A stretch of DNA of 64,000 nucleotides. Origin: Acetobacter aceti NBRC 14818. Lineage in GTDB: Bacteria > Pseudomonadota > Alphaproteobacteria > Acetobacterales > Acetobacteraceae. Positions 22,370 through 30,668 of the stretch are shown piece after piece. Below the pieces are notes generated by a model. It was not told the DNA's origin and ran no database searches. It worked only from the letters and a program-made list of their open reading frames with translations. The stretch spans positions 2,937,501 to 3,001,500 of the forward strand of contig NZ_AP023410.1 in the NCBI RefSeq assembly GCF_000193495.2, read 5' to 3'. How positions within the stretch are numbered: position 1 is the stretch's first letter; each line of letters begins with the position of its first letter. The position numbers were made by a program, and so were the translations under genes.

Positions 22370-23260
22370 TTAAGCGGCTAATGCATGTGATTTCTGTTGC
22401 GCATAAAAACGTGCTTCGGCTTCTGCTGGCGGGATGTTTCCAATGGAGGACAGGAGCCGCCGATTATTGAACCAGTCGACCCATTTCAGTGTTGCTAGCT
22501 CAACAGCGTCCCTGTTTTTCCATGGCCCCTGTCGATAGATGAGTTCGGTTTTATAAAGTCCGTTAATGGTCTCCGCCAAAGCGTTATCATAGGAATCCCC
22601 AACGCTTCCGACAGAAGCAACAAGGCCCGCTTCAGCCAGTCTTTGCGTGTAGCGAATGGACACATATTGACATCCGCGGTCGGAATGGTGGGTCACTTTT
22701 CCCTCAGGCCGCCTCTGGCACAGAGCCTGCTCAAGGGCATCCAGCACGAAGTCGGTATGGGCAGTGGACGAGACGCGCCAGCCCACAATAACCCGGGCAA
22801 AGACATCAATGATGAAGGCCACATACACAAAGCCCTGCCAGGTGGAAACGTAAGTAAAATCCGAAACCCAGAGTCTATTGGGGGCTGGTGCATGAAACTG
22901 TCGCTGTACCAGATCCTGTGGACAGGGCCGTGCCGGATCGGGCCGTGTGGTTCTGACCCCCTTGCCACGCATGACACCTTTCAGTCCCATCCGGTGCATC
23001 AGCCGCTCTACCGTGCAGCGGGCGACATCCAGACCTTCACGTCTGAGCTGATGCCAGACCTTGCGCACTCCGTAGACGCAGAAATTATCGTTCCAGATCC
23101 TGCGGATTTCATGACAGAGCTCTTTATCTTTCTGGCTGCGCACACAGGGATTTTTCTGTCTCGCCCGATAAGCGTAATAGGCAGATGGTGCAATCGACAG
23201 AACCCTGCAGATTGACCCGACACCATATGTCTGCCGATGCTCCTCAATGAAGCGTGTCAT
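22370..23260 (-). CDS. IS3 family transposase OrfB
   Basis: A 296-residue DDE catalytic subunit. The HTH_21 region YGVRKVWHQLRREGLDVAR leads into the rve domain with Asp in LWVSDFTYVST, Asp in THHSDRGCQYVS and Glu in YDNALAETINGLYKTE, and the closing DWFNNRRLLSSIGN. Its start overlaps the orfA end by four bases (atga, 23257-23260), the site where a programmed -1 frameshift would make OrfAB. It looks intact. Confidence 0.92.
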   Translation of the reverse strand: MTRFIEEHRQTYGVGSICRVLSIAPSAYYAYRARQKNPCVRSQKDKELCHEIRRIWNDNFCVYGVRKVWHQLRREGLDVARCTVERLMHRMGLKGVMRGKGVRTTRPDPARPCPQDLVQRQFHAPAPNRLWVSDFTYVSTWQGFVYVAFIIDVFARVIVGWRVSSTAHTDFVLDALEQALCQRRPEGKVTHHSDRGCQYVSIRYTQRLAEAGLVASVGSVGDSYDNALAETINGLYKTELIYRQGPWKNRDAVELATLKWVDWFNNRRLLSSIGNIPPAEAEARFYAQQKSHALAA

Positions 23261-23580
23261 GGTCTGAAGATGCGGTCGAGCTCCGCCTGGGCAAAATATG
23301 CTGATGCCTTGCGCAGGATTTCATTGGCCTGCCGCAATTCGCGGTTCTCTCGCTCCAGTTGCCTGATCTTCTCTCGATCAGGCAGGTCACTCACCGCAGG
23401 CGCATTGGCCCGCTCATGCAGACGGGTCCATTTTGACAGCGTGTCAGGATGAATATCCAGCTTTGGCGCTATCATCATCACTGCGGACCAACGTGATGGA
23501 TGGTTCTTCTCTTCCTCCAGAACCATGCGGGCTGCACGCTCGCGAAATTCAGGCGGAAAACGCTTCGATTTGTTGCTCAT
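23257..23580 (-). CDS. IS3 family transposase OrfA
   Basis: A 107-residue protein with an HTH_Tnp_1 domain (KRFPPEFRERAARMVLEEE, DTLSKWTRLHE) and a leucine-zipper region REKIRQLERENRELRQANEI. It binds the IS ends and is fused to OrfB by frameshifting in this family. Confidence 0.9.
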   Translation of the reverse strand: MSNKSKRFPPEFRERAARMVLEEEKNHPSRWSAVMMIAPKLDIHPDTLSKWTRLHERANAPAVSDLPDREKIRQLERENRELRQANEILRKASAYFAQAELDRIFRP

Positions 23581-23634
23581 GAATTCTTCTTACCTCACGG
23601 GTCGTTCTGTCTCCACAAAACCCGGGGCAATTCA

Positions 23635-24272
23635 CTTGCCCTCGGGGCCACAGATGCCCTGATCGTTCAGCGCCTTGGCAATGGCACGAGGGCCGATGCC
23701 GGCGGCGAAGTCGCAGAAGATGCGGCGGATGATCTCCGCCTGATGGGCGTCGATTTCGCGGTCGCCCCGGATCTGTTCGCCTTTTGCATCGAACTGACGG
23801 ACGACGCGATAGCCGTAGCACAGCCCGCCGCCGGATTTGCCGTCCTCGACCCGGCCGCGCAGGCCGCGATGGGTCTTGGCCGCGGGGTCTTTCAGGAACA
23901 GGGCGTTCATGGTGCCCTTGAGGCCGACATGCAGTTCGCTGATCTCGCCTTCGGCCAGGGTGACGATCGGCACGCCAGCGAACTTCAGGTGCTTGAACAG
24001 GGTGGTCACGTCGGCCTGATCGCGCGAGATGCGATCCAGCGCCTCGGCCAGCACGATGTCGAAGCGCCCGGCCTGGGCATCCTGCAACAGGGTCTGGATG
24101 CCGGGACGCAGGATCATACTGGCGCCGGAGATGCCCGCGTCCTTGTAGGCGCCGACCACCTTCCATTTTTCCCGCTTCGCGTGTTCGCGGCAGATGCGGA
24201 ACTGTGGTCCTCAATCGAGGCGTCGCGCTGGTTGTCGGACGAGTAGCGGGCATACAGGGCGACGCGGGCCAT
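23635..24272 (-). pseudogene. Second serine recombinase, truncated and frameshifted
   Basis: The N-terminus MARVALYARYSSDNQRDASI starts at 24272. After EDxx the frame changes: the minus strand reads gaccacagttccgc where gaccagttccgc would give EDQFRIC, so a 2-bp CA insertion near 24202-24206 breaks it. The second part carries AEALDRISRDQADV, KGTMNALFLKDPAAKTHRGL and RGDREIDAHQAEIIRRIF and stops at the IS boundary at 23635. It is clearly related to, but not the same as, the recombinase at 3075-4753. Both zinc-ribbon and tail are lost. Confidence 0.88.
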
Positions 24273-24285
24273 GGGATGTTCCTTA

Positions 24286-24666
24286 TCAGGTGACCTTGTC
24301 CATCCGGCTGGGCCGGATCAGCACCTCGGCGGAGATGCCGAGACCGTCATGCAACTGGCGGATCATGTCGATCGACAGGCCGCGCTTGCGGTTCAGCACA
24401 TCCGCCACCCGGTTGCGCGGGCCGATCATCGGCTCCAGATCCTTGCGGGTGAGGCCCTGCTGCTCCATGCGGAAGCGGATCGCCTCGACCGGATCGGGCG
24501 GGTCGATCGGATGGTGCTTTGCTTCATAGGCATCGATCAGGGTTGCCAGCACATCGAGGCGGTCGCCGTCCGGCGTGCCGCTCTTCGCCCCCCACAGACG
24601 CCCGACTTCTTCCAGTGCTGCGTCATAATCCGCCTCGTTGCGGATGGGCTTCAGATCAGCCGTCAT
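24286..24666 (-). CDS. higA: HigA-type antitoxin
   Basis: A 126-residue protein with an acidic N-terminal toxin-binding region (MTADLKPIRNEADYDAALEE) and a C-terminal XRE helix-turn-helix (MEQQGLTRKDLEPMIGPRNR, VADVLNRKRGLSIDMI). It would neutralise HigB and repress the operon. Its start overlaps the end of the higB gene by 11 bases. Because the toxin gene is split by an IS, the antitoxin now stands alone, and its promoter upstream of higB is separated from it by 1.3 kb. Confidence 0.88.
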   Translation of the reverse strand: MTADLKPIRNEADYDAALEEVGRLWGAKSGTPDGDRLDVLATLIDAYEAKHHPIDPPDPVEAIRFRMEQQGLTRKDLEPMIGPRNRVADVLNRKRGLSIDMIRQLHDGLGISAEVLIRPSRMDKVT

Positions 24667-24873
24667 GTTCCACCTCCGTCACGTCGATCCTGTCATACGC
24701 CCTGTGCGTGCCGATCCATTTGATCCAGACGATGCTTTTCTCGAAATCGACCGCCACGACCAGGCGATAGGCATTACCCTTGATATTGAAGACGATCCGC
24801 TCGGCACAGAGGTGGTCCCCATTTTTCGGACAAAGCGATAAGCTATCATCTGGCCTGAACGAGGACGGGTTTT

Positions 24874-25185
24874 ATGGGCAAGGTTACGCGGAAACGGTAT
24901 GCGGCAGAGTTCAAGTCACGGGTTGCGCTGGAGGCGATCCGTGGGGAACTGACGCTGGCGGAACTGGCTTCGAAACATGGGGTACATCAGACGATGATCG
25001 CCCAGTGGAAACGGCAGGCGATCGAGGGGATGGCGGCGACCTTTTCCGGGAAGACGGTGGCTGAGCCCCCGGTCAGCCCAGCTGACGTGGAGAAACTGCA
25101 CGCGAAGATAGGCGAACTTCTCGTGGAACGGGATTTTTTGCGGGATGCCTCTGCTCGGTTGGGCGTGATCAGAGGCGGCAGATGA
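24874..25185 (+). CDS. IS3 family transposase OrfA
   Basis: A 103-residue HTH_Tnp_1 protein: KRYAAEFKSRVALEAIRGEL, TLAELASKHGVHQTMIAQWK, then a zipper-like helix ending FLRDASARLGV. Overlaps orfB by 4 bases (atga, 25182-25185). Confidence 0.9.
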   Translation: MGKVTRKRYAAEFKSRVALEAIRGELTLAELASKHGVHQTMIAQWKRQAIEGMAATFSGKTVAEPPVSPADVEKLHAKIGELLVERDFLRDASARLGVIRGGR

Positions 25186-26060
25186 TTGACCTGAAGCGAG
25201 CGCGTCTGCCGATAATCCGGCAATGCACGCTGCTGCAACTCAACCGGTCGGGCGTCTACTATCGGCCTGTGCCACAGAGCGAGGCCAATCTGGAGCTGAT
25301 GCAGCTGATCGACGCCCAGTTCCTGGAAACGCCGTATTATGGTTCACGGCAGATGACATGGCATCTGCGCCGCCTGGGACATGAAGTGGGCCGCAAGCGG
25401 GTCCGGCGGCTCATGGCGATCATGGGCCTGCGGGCGATCTACCAGAAGCCGCGCACGACCGTGCCCCATCCGGAGCATCGGAAATATCCATATCTGCTAC
25501 GGGATCTGGTCATCAATCGGCCTGACCAGGTCTGGTGTTCCGATATCACATATATTCCCATGAAACGGGGATTTCTCTATCTCGTGGCGATCATGGACTG
25601 GTTCACGCGCAAGGTCCTGTCCTGGCGTCTGTCGAACACGATGGACGTGGAGTTCTGTATCGAGGCGCTACAGGATGCCCTCATGCGCTATGGCGCCCCG
25701 GACATTTTCAATACTGACCAGGGGTCGCAATTTACGACACCCCGTTTCACCGGGATACTGGAAGAGCGTCAGATCCGCATCAGTATGGACGGGCGTGGGC
25801 GATGGCTGGACAACGTGTTCATCGAGCGTCTGTGGCGGTCGCTGAAATATGAATGCGTCTACCTGCACGCGTTCGAGACCGGATCAGAGCTGAGGGCCGG
25901 GCTTGGCAGATGGATCGCCCATTATAACGAAAGGCGTCCGCATACGGCGCTGGCTGGACGTACGCCCGATGAGGCGTATCATAACGTGCCGACGCCATCT
26001 GGTCCGGGGTTAACCCCGGACCAGATGGCCAACAGCAACGCCGTCAGAAGGGCGGCATAA
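25182..26060 (+). CDS. IS3 family transposase OrfB
   Basis: A 292-residue rve-type transposase. Catalytic Asp in VWCSDITYIPMKRGF, Asp in DIFNTDQGSQFTTP and Glu in WLDNVFIERLWRSLKYE, with the C-terminal HYNERRPHTALAGRTPDEAY. Complete, so the element may be mobile. Near its 3' end is a small palindrome (gtccggggttaaccccgga, near 26001-26019), possibly a terminator. Confidence 0.92.
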   Translation: MIDLKRARLPIIRQCTLLQLNRSGVYYRPVPQSEANLELMQLIDAQFLETPYYGSRQMTWHLRRLGHEVGRKRVRRLMAIMGLRAIYQKPRTTVPHPEHRKYPYLLRDLVINRPDQVWCSDITYIPMKRGFLYLVAIMDWFTRKVLSWRLSNTMDVEFCIEALQDALMRYGAPDIFNTDQGSQFTTPRFTGILEERQIRISMDGRGRWLDNVFIERLWRSLKYECVYLHAFETGSELRAGLGRWIAHYNERRPHTALAGRTPDEAYHNVPTPSGPGLTPDQMANSNAVRRAA

Positions 26061-26396
26061 CAACAACCGGGTATAGCTTATCAAGCCCGCAAAACTGTCC
26101 GAACGGACGGGACCACCTCAGCACTGACGATACTGGCCGTGGCGTAAAGCCGTTTCACATCGGCGGTGCTTGTCCAGCCGGCCCTGCCGACTTCGGCGAA
26201 CCAGGCGTCCAGTGCCGCCTTGACGGCTGGCTGGTCCTTCTGGCCCGCCAGGCTGTCGACGAACTCCCTCAGCGTGCGACGGGCGATGATCCTCATTGAC
26301 TGACCTTATATCACGGGACCATAATGGTCACAAGAAAAATACACGACAGCCCGGCGAGGGGTCTTTCGCCAGGGAAAACGCAGACGGGGAGGGAGG

Positions 26397-26606
26397 CTAC
26401 CGCATAGGACCGGATCGGTTCTGCCGGGCCTGTTTCCGCTCCAGGGCGCGGGCACGCTCGAACTGCTCGCGGGCCATCTGACGGCCGATCAGGCGGGCGA
26501 GGGACCGGATGGCTTCGTCGGACGGGCGGAACGCCTCCTCGGCTGTTTCCACCGAATTGTTGGGGCCGAACACCTCGATCCTGATCCTGTCGGGTCTGCG
26601 TGCCAT
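26397..26606 (-). CDS. Small recombinase-associated protein, second copy
   Basis: A 69-residue protein MARRPDRIRIEVFGPNNSVE with SLARLIGRQMAREQFERA. It resembles the product of 4766-4960 in start, length and the LxRLxxRQxAR segment. It precedes higBA and the second recombinase in the same orientation. The start at 26606 has ggaaggtgg upstream; the longer version from 26627 has no such site. Function unknown. Confidence 0.65.
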   Translation of the reverse strand: MARRPDRIRIEVFGPNNSVETAEEAFRPSDEAIRSLARLIGRQMAREQFERARALERKQARQNRSGPMR

Positions 26607-26734
26607 CCTGTCCACCTTCCCGGTCATGGGGCGACAGGAACGATGAAGGACAGGACAAGGGGATTTGAGAAGACCATACGCCGGTCAATGCGGTAATTGG
26701 CGGTCATCGCGCAGAAAAGGGAGGCTTATCGACT

Positions 26735-27463
26735 GTGGAAAAGGTGATCATTCTTCTGGCGATTGGATATGCCATTGGATTCTATATCCGGGGGCGTCGT
26801 GCGACGGCCGATCTGGCACAGGCAGGGCAGCAGATTGCCGAGAGGAACACGCGGCTTCAGAGTCTGGATCGTCAGATCGCGGGGCGCGATACAGAGCTTT
26901 CGTCTTTGCGCCGCCGAATTTCTACGCTGGAAGCACAGGCTGTCGACCAGAAGAAGGACGCGGAGCGTCGGCGGCAGTATTTTCAGGACAACGATCTGTC
27001 CAACACGCAAAATCAGCTACATTTCATCAGTCAGTGCAGCCTGCGCGCCGTCCGTCCCGTCAACAAGGAGGCTGTGCAGGTACTCTACGCGCTCGACGAG
27101 TGAATCAGGACATATCAGCCCGACTGGCGTTTCGCCTTCGAGGTTTCGATGGGTGGGTTCATCAGAACGACTTACGACCCGGAAGATCCGCGTCAGAAGC
27201 AGGCTTTCAGCTCCTATAGCGGCAAACGTGTCGATTTCCTGCTGATTGATCGTTTTGGCAATCCGGTCCTGGCGGTCGAGTATAATGGTTCGGGGCATGA
27301 TCTGTCCGGCGATGCGGATGCTCGTATGGCGGTGAAGCGCCTGGCCTTGCAGAAGGCGGATATCCCGCTGCTCGAAATTCCCGAGAGGATGAGCAAGCCC
27401 GATATCTTCACGGCACTTTCGGAGAAAGTTGGATTGCTGGAACCAGAAAAAAGAACAGGCTAA
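26735..27463 (+). pseudogene. DUF2726 protein interrupted by one TGA
   Basis: The frame starts at GTG 26735 after gggagg. It encodes an N-terminal membrane helix (VIILLAIGYAIGFYI), a coiled coil (residues 30-85), and a C-terminal DUF2726 domain of restriction-endonuclease-like fold: GKRVDFLLIDRFGNPVLAVE, NGSGHDLSGDADARMAVKRL, ADIPLLEIPE. A TGA at 27101-27103 falls in ALDE-stop-IRTYQPDWRFAFEV, where Trp is expected, and the rest stays in frame for 242 codons. Membrane-anchored DUF2726 proteins are frequent ICE cargo of unknown role. Confidence 0.8.
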
Positions 27464-27483
27464 TGGCTCCGCCCTCGCGCCGG

Positions 27484-27595
27484 CAAGGGTTCGCGTCAGC
27501 GCGCTGACGCCTCCCGATGGGGTATCCCCGATCTTCCTGCGCTGCGCTCCGCTCCGTGCAGACCGGGTGATACCCCTCCCCATCGGTCGCCCTTG
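27484..27595 (+). promoter_or_regulatory. Structured leader upstream of methyltransferase fragment
   Basis: caaggg (27484-27489) pairs with cccttg (27590-27595). Inside are a perfect 16-bp palindrome cgtcagcgcgctgacg (27494-27509) and cgatgggg (27515-27522) pairing with ccccatcg (27578-27585). It is the fourth hairpin leader in this element placed before a backbone gene. Confidence 0.5.
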
Positions 27596-27671
27596 TCGTT
27601 GCTACCCCGCTGCTCGCCGCGAGGCAGTGGAACAGCGGGGGCTGTTCCTCGCGGAACAAAGGGCAAAGACC

Positions 27672-27974
27672 ATGACCGGCAACACCACCACGGCGACCGA
27701 TTTCCGCAGCACCATCCTCAATGTCGACAGCGTGCAGCTTATGCGCGCACTACCTCGCAATGCGGTGGATTTCATCCTGACAGACCCGCCTTCCCTGGCG
27801 AATTATCAGGGCAGGGACGGGCGGAAGGTCCGCAACGATGACAATGCGCGCTGGCTCCGGCCGGCCTTCAACCAGATGCATCGTGTCCTGAAAGGGAGCG
27901 GGTTTCCAAGGCCAAGCGGGTTGCCCCGATCCTCTACGAGGCCGGCGGCCAGCGGGTCGAGATTCATGGCCTAG
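27672..27974 (+). pseudogene. DNA methyltransferase, N-terminal fragment
   Basis: The first 75 residues match the start of an N6-adenine/N4-cytosine methyltransferase: TILNVDSVQLMRALP, VDFILTDPPSLANYQGRDGR, NDDNARWLRPAFNQMHRVLK. The catalytic DPPY is DPPS here. After HRVLKGSG (about 27898) the similarity ends at a junction with a replication-gene fragment in another frame; the remaining residues to the stop at 27974 are out-of-frame readthrough. Deletion remnant, certainly non-functional. Confidence 0.82.
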
Positions 27975-28708
27975 CCGAGCATGGCATGGCCACGATCTGG
28001 GATGCGGACGTGCTAATCTGGGCCGCCAGCCAGATCGTCGAGGCCGAGAATGGTGGCCTCAGGACATGCCGCTTCCTGCGCTTCACCCCATATCAGCTTC
28101 TGACGGCCGTCGGCCGCGCCACGGGCGCACGGGATTATCGACTGCTCAAGGCTGCATTCGCCCGGCTGCAATCGACCGTGATCCGCACCACCATCCGTAA
28201 CGGCGAGCACTGGCGCCGGCACCAGTTCTCCTGGATCAACGAATGGGAGGAACGGATGACTCGCGACGGCCGTGTCGAAGGCATGGAGTGCGTTCTGTCG
28301 GGCTGATTCTATCGCGGCGTCATCGACCGCTCGTTGGTCCTGACCATCGACCCGGCCTATTTCCGCCTGACGGGCGGCATCGAACGCTGGCTCTACCGCG
28401 TCGCTCGTAAACATGCCGGGCATCAGCCGCAGGGCTGGCTGTTCGAGATTCCCCATCTTCACGAGAAATCCGGCAGCCTGGCGCGTGTCTCCGATTTCGC
28501 GCTCGACCTGCGGCGAATTGTTGGCCGCCAGTCGCTTCCCGGTTATCGCCTCGCGATCCGGCGCGAGGAGCTGCGGAAACTGCTGCATATTCGTCCCGTC
28601 AATTTATCCACAGTGCCTGTGGATGACAGTGTGGACGGACACGGGATTTCGGGCGCAGGGACTATCGGGACTTCGGGCGCACGAACCCCAGCTAAGCCTT
28701 TGGCCTGA
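27899..28708 (+). pseudogene. RPA-type replication initiator, 5'-truncated and nonsense-interrupted
   Basis: One frame gives RVSKAKRVAPILYEAGGQRV, TIWDADVLIWAASQIVEAEN, FLRFTPYQLLTAVGRATGA, HQFSWINEWEERM, then VLSG-stop-FYRGVIDRSLVLTID, LTGGIERWLYRVARKHAG and the C-terminal SDFALDLRRIVGRQSLPGYR. The TGA at 28304-28306 stands where Trp is usual. The beginning is lost at the junction with the methyltransferase fragment. The family initiates replication of alphaproteobacterial plasmids and ICEs. Confidence 0.85.
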
Positions 28709-29156
28709 AACGCGGAATCGCGCTCCTAACTTAGAGTCTAACTTTTTGATGTTGGGGCGACCGGATACGGACCGTGGTGCCGGTGCCATCGACAGGCTGG
28801 GCAAGGCCCGGTCGCGGTGGGTGACACCGTGCGCTAAATCGTCGGCGATACCACCAGTGGTGCAGGTACGACTAGGCGTGTGCATATCCTGGTCAAGCCG
28901 ACGCGACCGGATCTCGCCACCAAACGGACGGTGCGTGAAGCCGCACTCAGCATGCGTCGAGGACTTTGTCTTTCAGAATAAAATAAACTGGTGGAAAAGG
29001 GTTGCCGCATCACGGCAGTCGCAAGACAAACAATCAGCCACATGTGCCGGTCATGCGATATCTGAAACCATGATACGGTTTCCGCAGGGAATCGCACGAA
29101 TGAGGAAGAAATCAGGAGTCCGAAAAAAAAACTCATCATCTGTCCGGGCTCATCGT
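28709..29156. other. Unassigned stretch past the ICE remnant
   Basis: About 450 bases with no supported gene. Short plus-strand pieces such as RVHILVKPTRPDLATKRTV look like decayed coding sequence but I cannot place them. This is where the far end of the element would be expected, yet no tRNA-derived repeat was noticed. Confidence 0.4.
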
Positions 29157-29370
29157 CAGAGATAGCCAAGCGTGGTTTTCGCGATGAGCAGCGCGCAGAG
29201 CGTATATTCCGTACAACCATCAGGTGATGGACGGATTTTGATGGCCAGCTCCAGAATTCTCCAAGAACGACCTGAAGCAGCACCAGAAAGGCTGTCGTCC
29301 AGTGAAGGATGATTGTCGGCCTGTCGTAGCGCAGGGTATCGGTGATGTCCGGCACTGGATAGGACGTGCA
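29157..29370 (-). pseudogene. Cytochrome b561-like remnant
   Basis: On the minus strand TLRYDRPTIILHWTTAFLVL and LQVVLGEFW match the first membrane helix of cytochrome b561 family proteins (RYDR..., heme-ligand His in LHW). The frame is lost after HHLMVV, and a second frame continues briefly (CALLIAKTTLGYL). No full-length gene exists, so this is a decayed fragment marking chromosome-like DNA beyond the element. Confidence 0.55.
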
Positions 29371-29563
29371 TGTCCTGATTAAAAATGAGGGCTGAATACT
29401 ATCCGGTATCACACTTTCCTGACGGGACGCTGAACAGAACAGATTTTCAAAAATATAAATAGTACTGAAAATAAATCGCAATATCATAATAAAATACCTG
29501 TTGTTATGGGATGTTTTAGCTTCTAATGCTGAGCTGTACTGATCCAGAGCTATAGGTTATCTT

Positions 29564-30259
29564 ATGTCGCGTCTTCACCCTCAGACCGAACGCCATGCAG
29601 TGGAGAAACTGGGCTGGCTGCGTGCGGCTGTCCTCGGTGCCAATGATGGAACTTTGTCGACAGGCAGCCTCATTGTCGGGGTCGCCAGTTCCCACGCGGA
29701 GCATGGCAGTATTCTCATCGCAGGCCTGTCGGCGCTTGTTGCGGGAGCCCTCTCTATGGCGGCTGGCGAATATGTTTCGGTCAGCTCTCAGGCGGATTCG
29801 GAACACGCCGATATCGCCCGCGAAAAACAGGAGCTGGCTACGGACTGGGATGGGGAAGTTACCGAGCTTGCAGGCATCTACCAGGAGAGAGGTCTGGATG
29901 AAGATCTCTCTCGCAAGGTTGCTGTCGCCCTCATGAAGCATGATGCGCTGGCCGCGCATGCACGGGATGAACTGGGGCTTTCTGAAGCTACCGCAGCACG
30001 CCCCCTGCAGGCGGCGTTCGCCTCGGCAACAGCCTTTTCTTCAGGCGCCACCTTGCCCGTCATGGCGGCCGTCCTGACGCCTGTGAGCTGGGTTTCATGG
30101 AGTGTATCGCTTATCTCTGTTGTCACTCTCGCTATTCTGGGGGCTGTTGGCGCCATAGCCGGCGGAGCACGGCCTCTGCGTCCCGCATTGCGGGTCACGT
30201 TCTGGGGCGTCATCGCCATGATCGTTACGAGCGGGATCGGTCATCTGTTCGGCGTATGA
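29564..30259 (+). CDS. VIT1/CCC1 family Fe2+/Mn2+ transporter
   Basis: A 231-residue inner-membrane transporter. The first helix region LRAAVLGANDGTLSTGSLIVGVAS and the AGALSMAAGEYVSVSSQADSE motif carry the conserved Asp/Glu/Met metal-path residues. A soluble charged segment (residues 75-130) holds the cytoplasmic metal-binding part, and three C-terminal helices follow (SSGATLPVMAAVLTP ...). It probably exports or moves Fe2+ or Mn2+. It is a single gene, 305 bases before the promoter region of the RND operon on the same strand. Confidence 0.9.
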   Translation: MSRLHPQTERHAVEKLGWLRAAVLGANDGTLSTGSLIVGVASSHAEHGSILIAGLSALVAGALSMAAGEYVSVSSQADSEHADIAREKQELATDWDGEVTELAGIYQERGLDEDLSRKVAVALMKHDALAAHARDELGLSEATAARPLQAAFASATAFSSGATLPVMAAVLTPVSWVSWSVSLISVVTLAILGAVGAIAGGARPLRPALRVTFWGVIAMIVTSGIGHLFGV

Positions 30260-30668
30260 CCTATACTCTGGGGGCGTTCATCTGCTCAAAATGGACAGCA
30301 AGTCTTATTCCTGCTGACTATACATCGAACTCCTCGTCTCAGTGCCCACAGACGTTTCAGTTATCCCTGCTGTATTCCAGGCCACAACCTTGAGTGTGTG
30401 GCTGGTGGTGGCGGGGATGCATATCGCTGCTGGTAACCGAGCGATCAGCTCATCCGCAGAATGCAGACGTAAATCCAGACACTTCTTGGACATGACAAAA
30501 ACGTTTCTATTTATTCTGCAGAAAGGCTGCCGCACCATCAAATGTCTTCAGTACACTGTGTCTGATAGTTGTCCGGCATAGCGTTCAGGTAACTGTCAGC
30601 TTCACCCGGTAAACTGAAATCCTGCCTCGGTTCTTTTACACGACGATACAGAAAGCCGATCAAATTTC
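30260..30668. other. Intergenic region before the metal efflux operon
   Basis: About 410 bases without a convincing gene; a 79-codon frame at 30342-30581 shows no recognised domain. It must hold the promoter of the efflux operon, but no clear operator could be picked out. Confidence 0.4.

Larger units (their letters stand above)
22330..23634 (-). mobile_element. IS3 family insertion sequence, 1305 bp
   Basis: The ends are perfect 26-bp inverted repeats (22330-22355 begins tgaattgccccggg; 23609-23634 is its complement). It encodes overlapping orfA and orfB on the minus strand. Flanks are gact on the left and cttg on the right, so no target duplication is visible, and the two flanks belong to different truncated genes (replication initiator and recombinase). 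This implies a deletion or recombination at the IS rather than simple insertion. Confidence 0.92.
24808..26120 (+). mobile_element. IS3 family insertion sequence with 4-bp target duplication, 1313 bp
   Basis: Ends are agaggtggtccc (24808) and its near-perfect complement gggaccacctca (ending 26120); ataagctat/atagcttat match further in. The target duplication gcac is present at 24804-24807 and 26121-26124. A 4-bp duplication and an OrfA/OrfB pair fit the IS407-like branch of IS3. Removal restores the interrupted higB frame exactly, so the insertion is recent and simple. Confidence 0.92.
24656..26296 (-). pseudogene. higB: HigB-type toxin split by an IS
   Basis: The N-terminal part (26296 down to 26121) reads MRIIARRTLREFVDSLAGQK ... 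ATASIVSA. The C-terminal part (24807 down to 24656) resumes ERIVFNIKGNAYRLVVAVDF and ends IDVTEVEHDG. Joining them at the gcac/GTGC duplication, counting one copy, gives 324 bases, exactly 107 codons plus stop, with the continuous sequence ASIVSAERIVFNIKGN. This is a RelE-superfamily mRNA interferase of HigB type. The IS insertion abolishes the toxin. Confidence 0.92.

Noticed and set aside
22326..23638. Target-site duplication for the IS at 22330
   Set aside because: Flanks gact and cttg do not match in direct orientation at 3 or 4 bases.
23549..24253. A 234-codon minus-strand frame over the second recombinase
   Set aside because: Arginine/proline-rich shadow frame; the real recombinase sequence is in another frame.
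28413..29165. A 250-codon plus-strand frame
   Set aside because: Overlaps the replication-initiator fragment in the wrong frame and then runs through decayed DNA.
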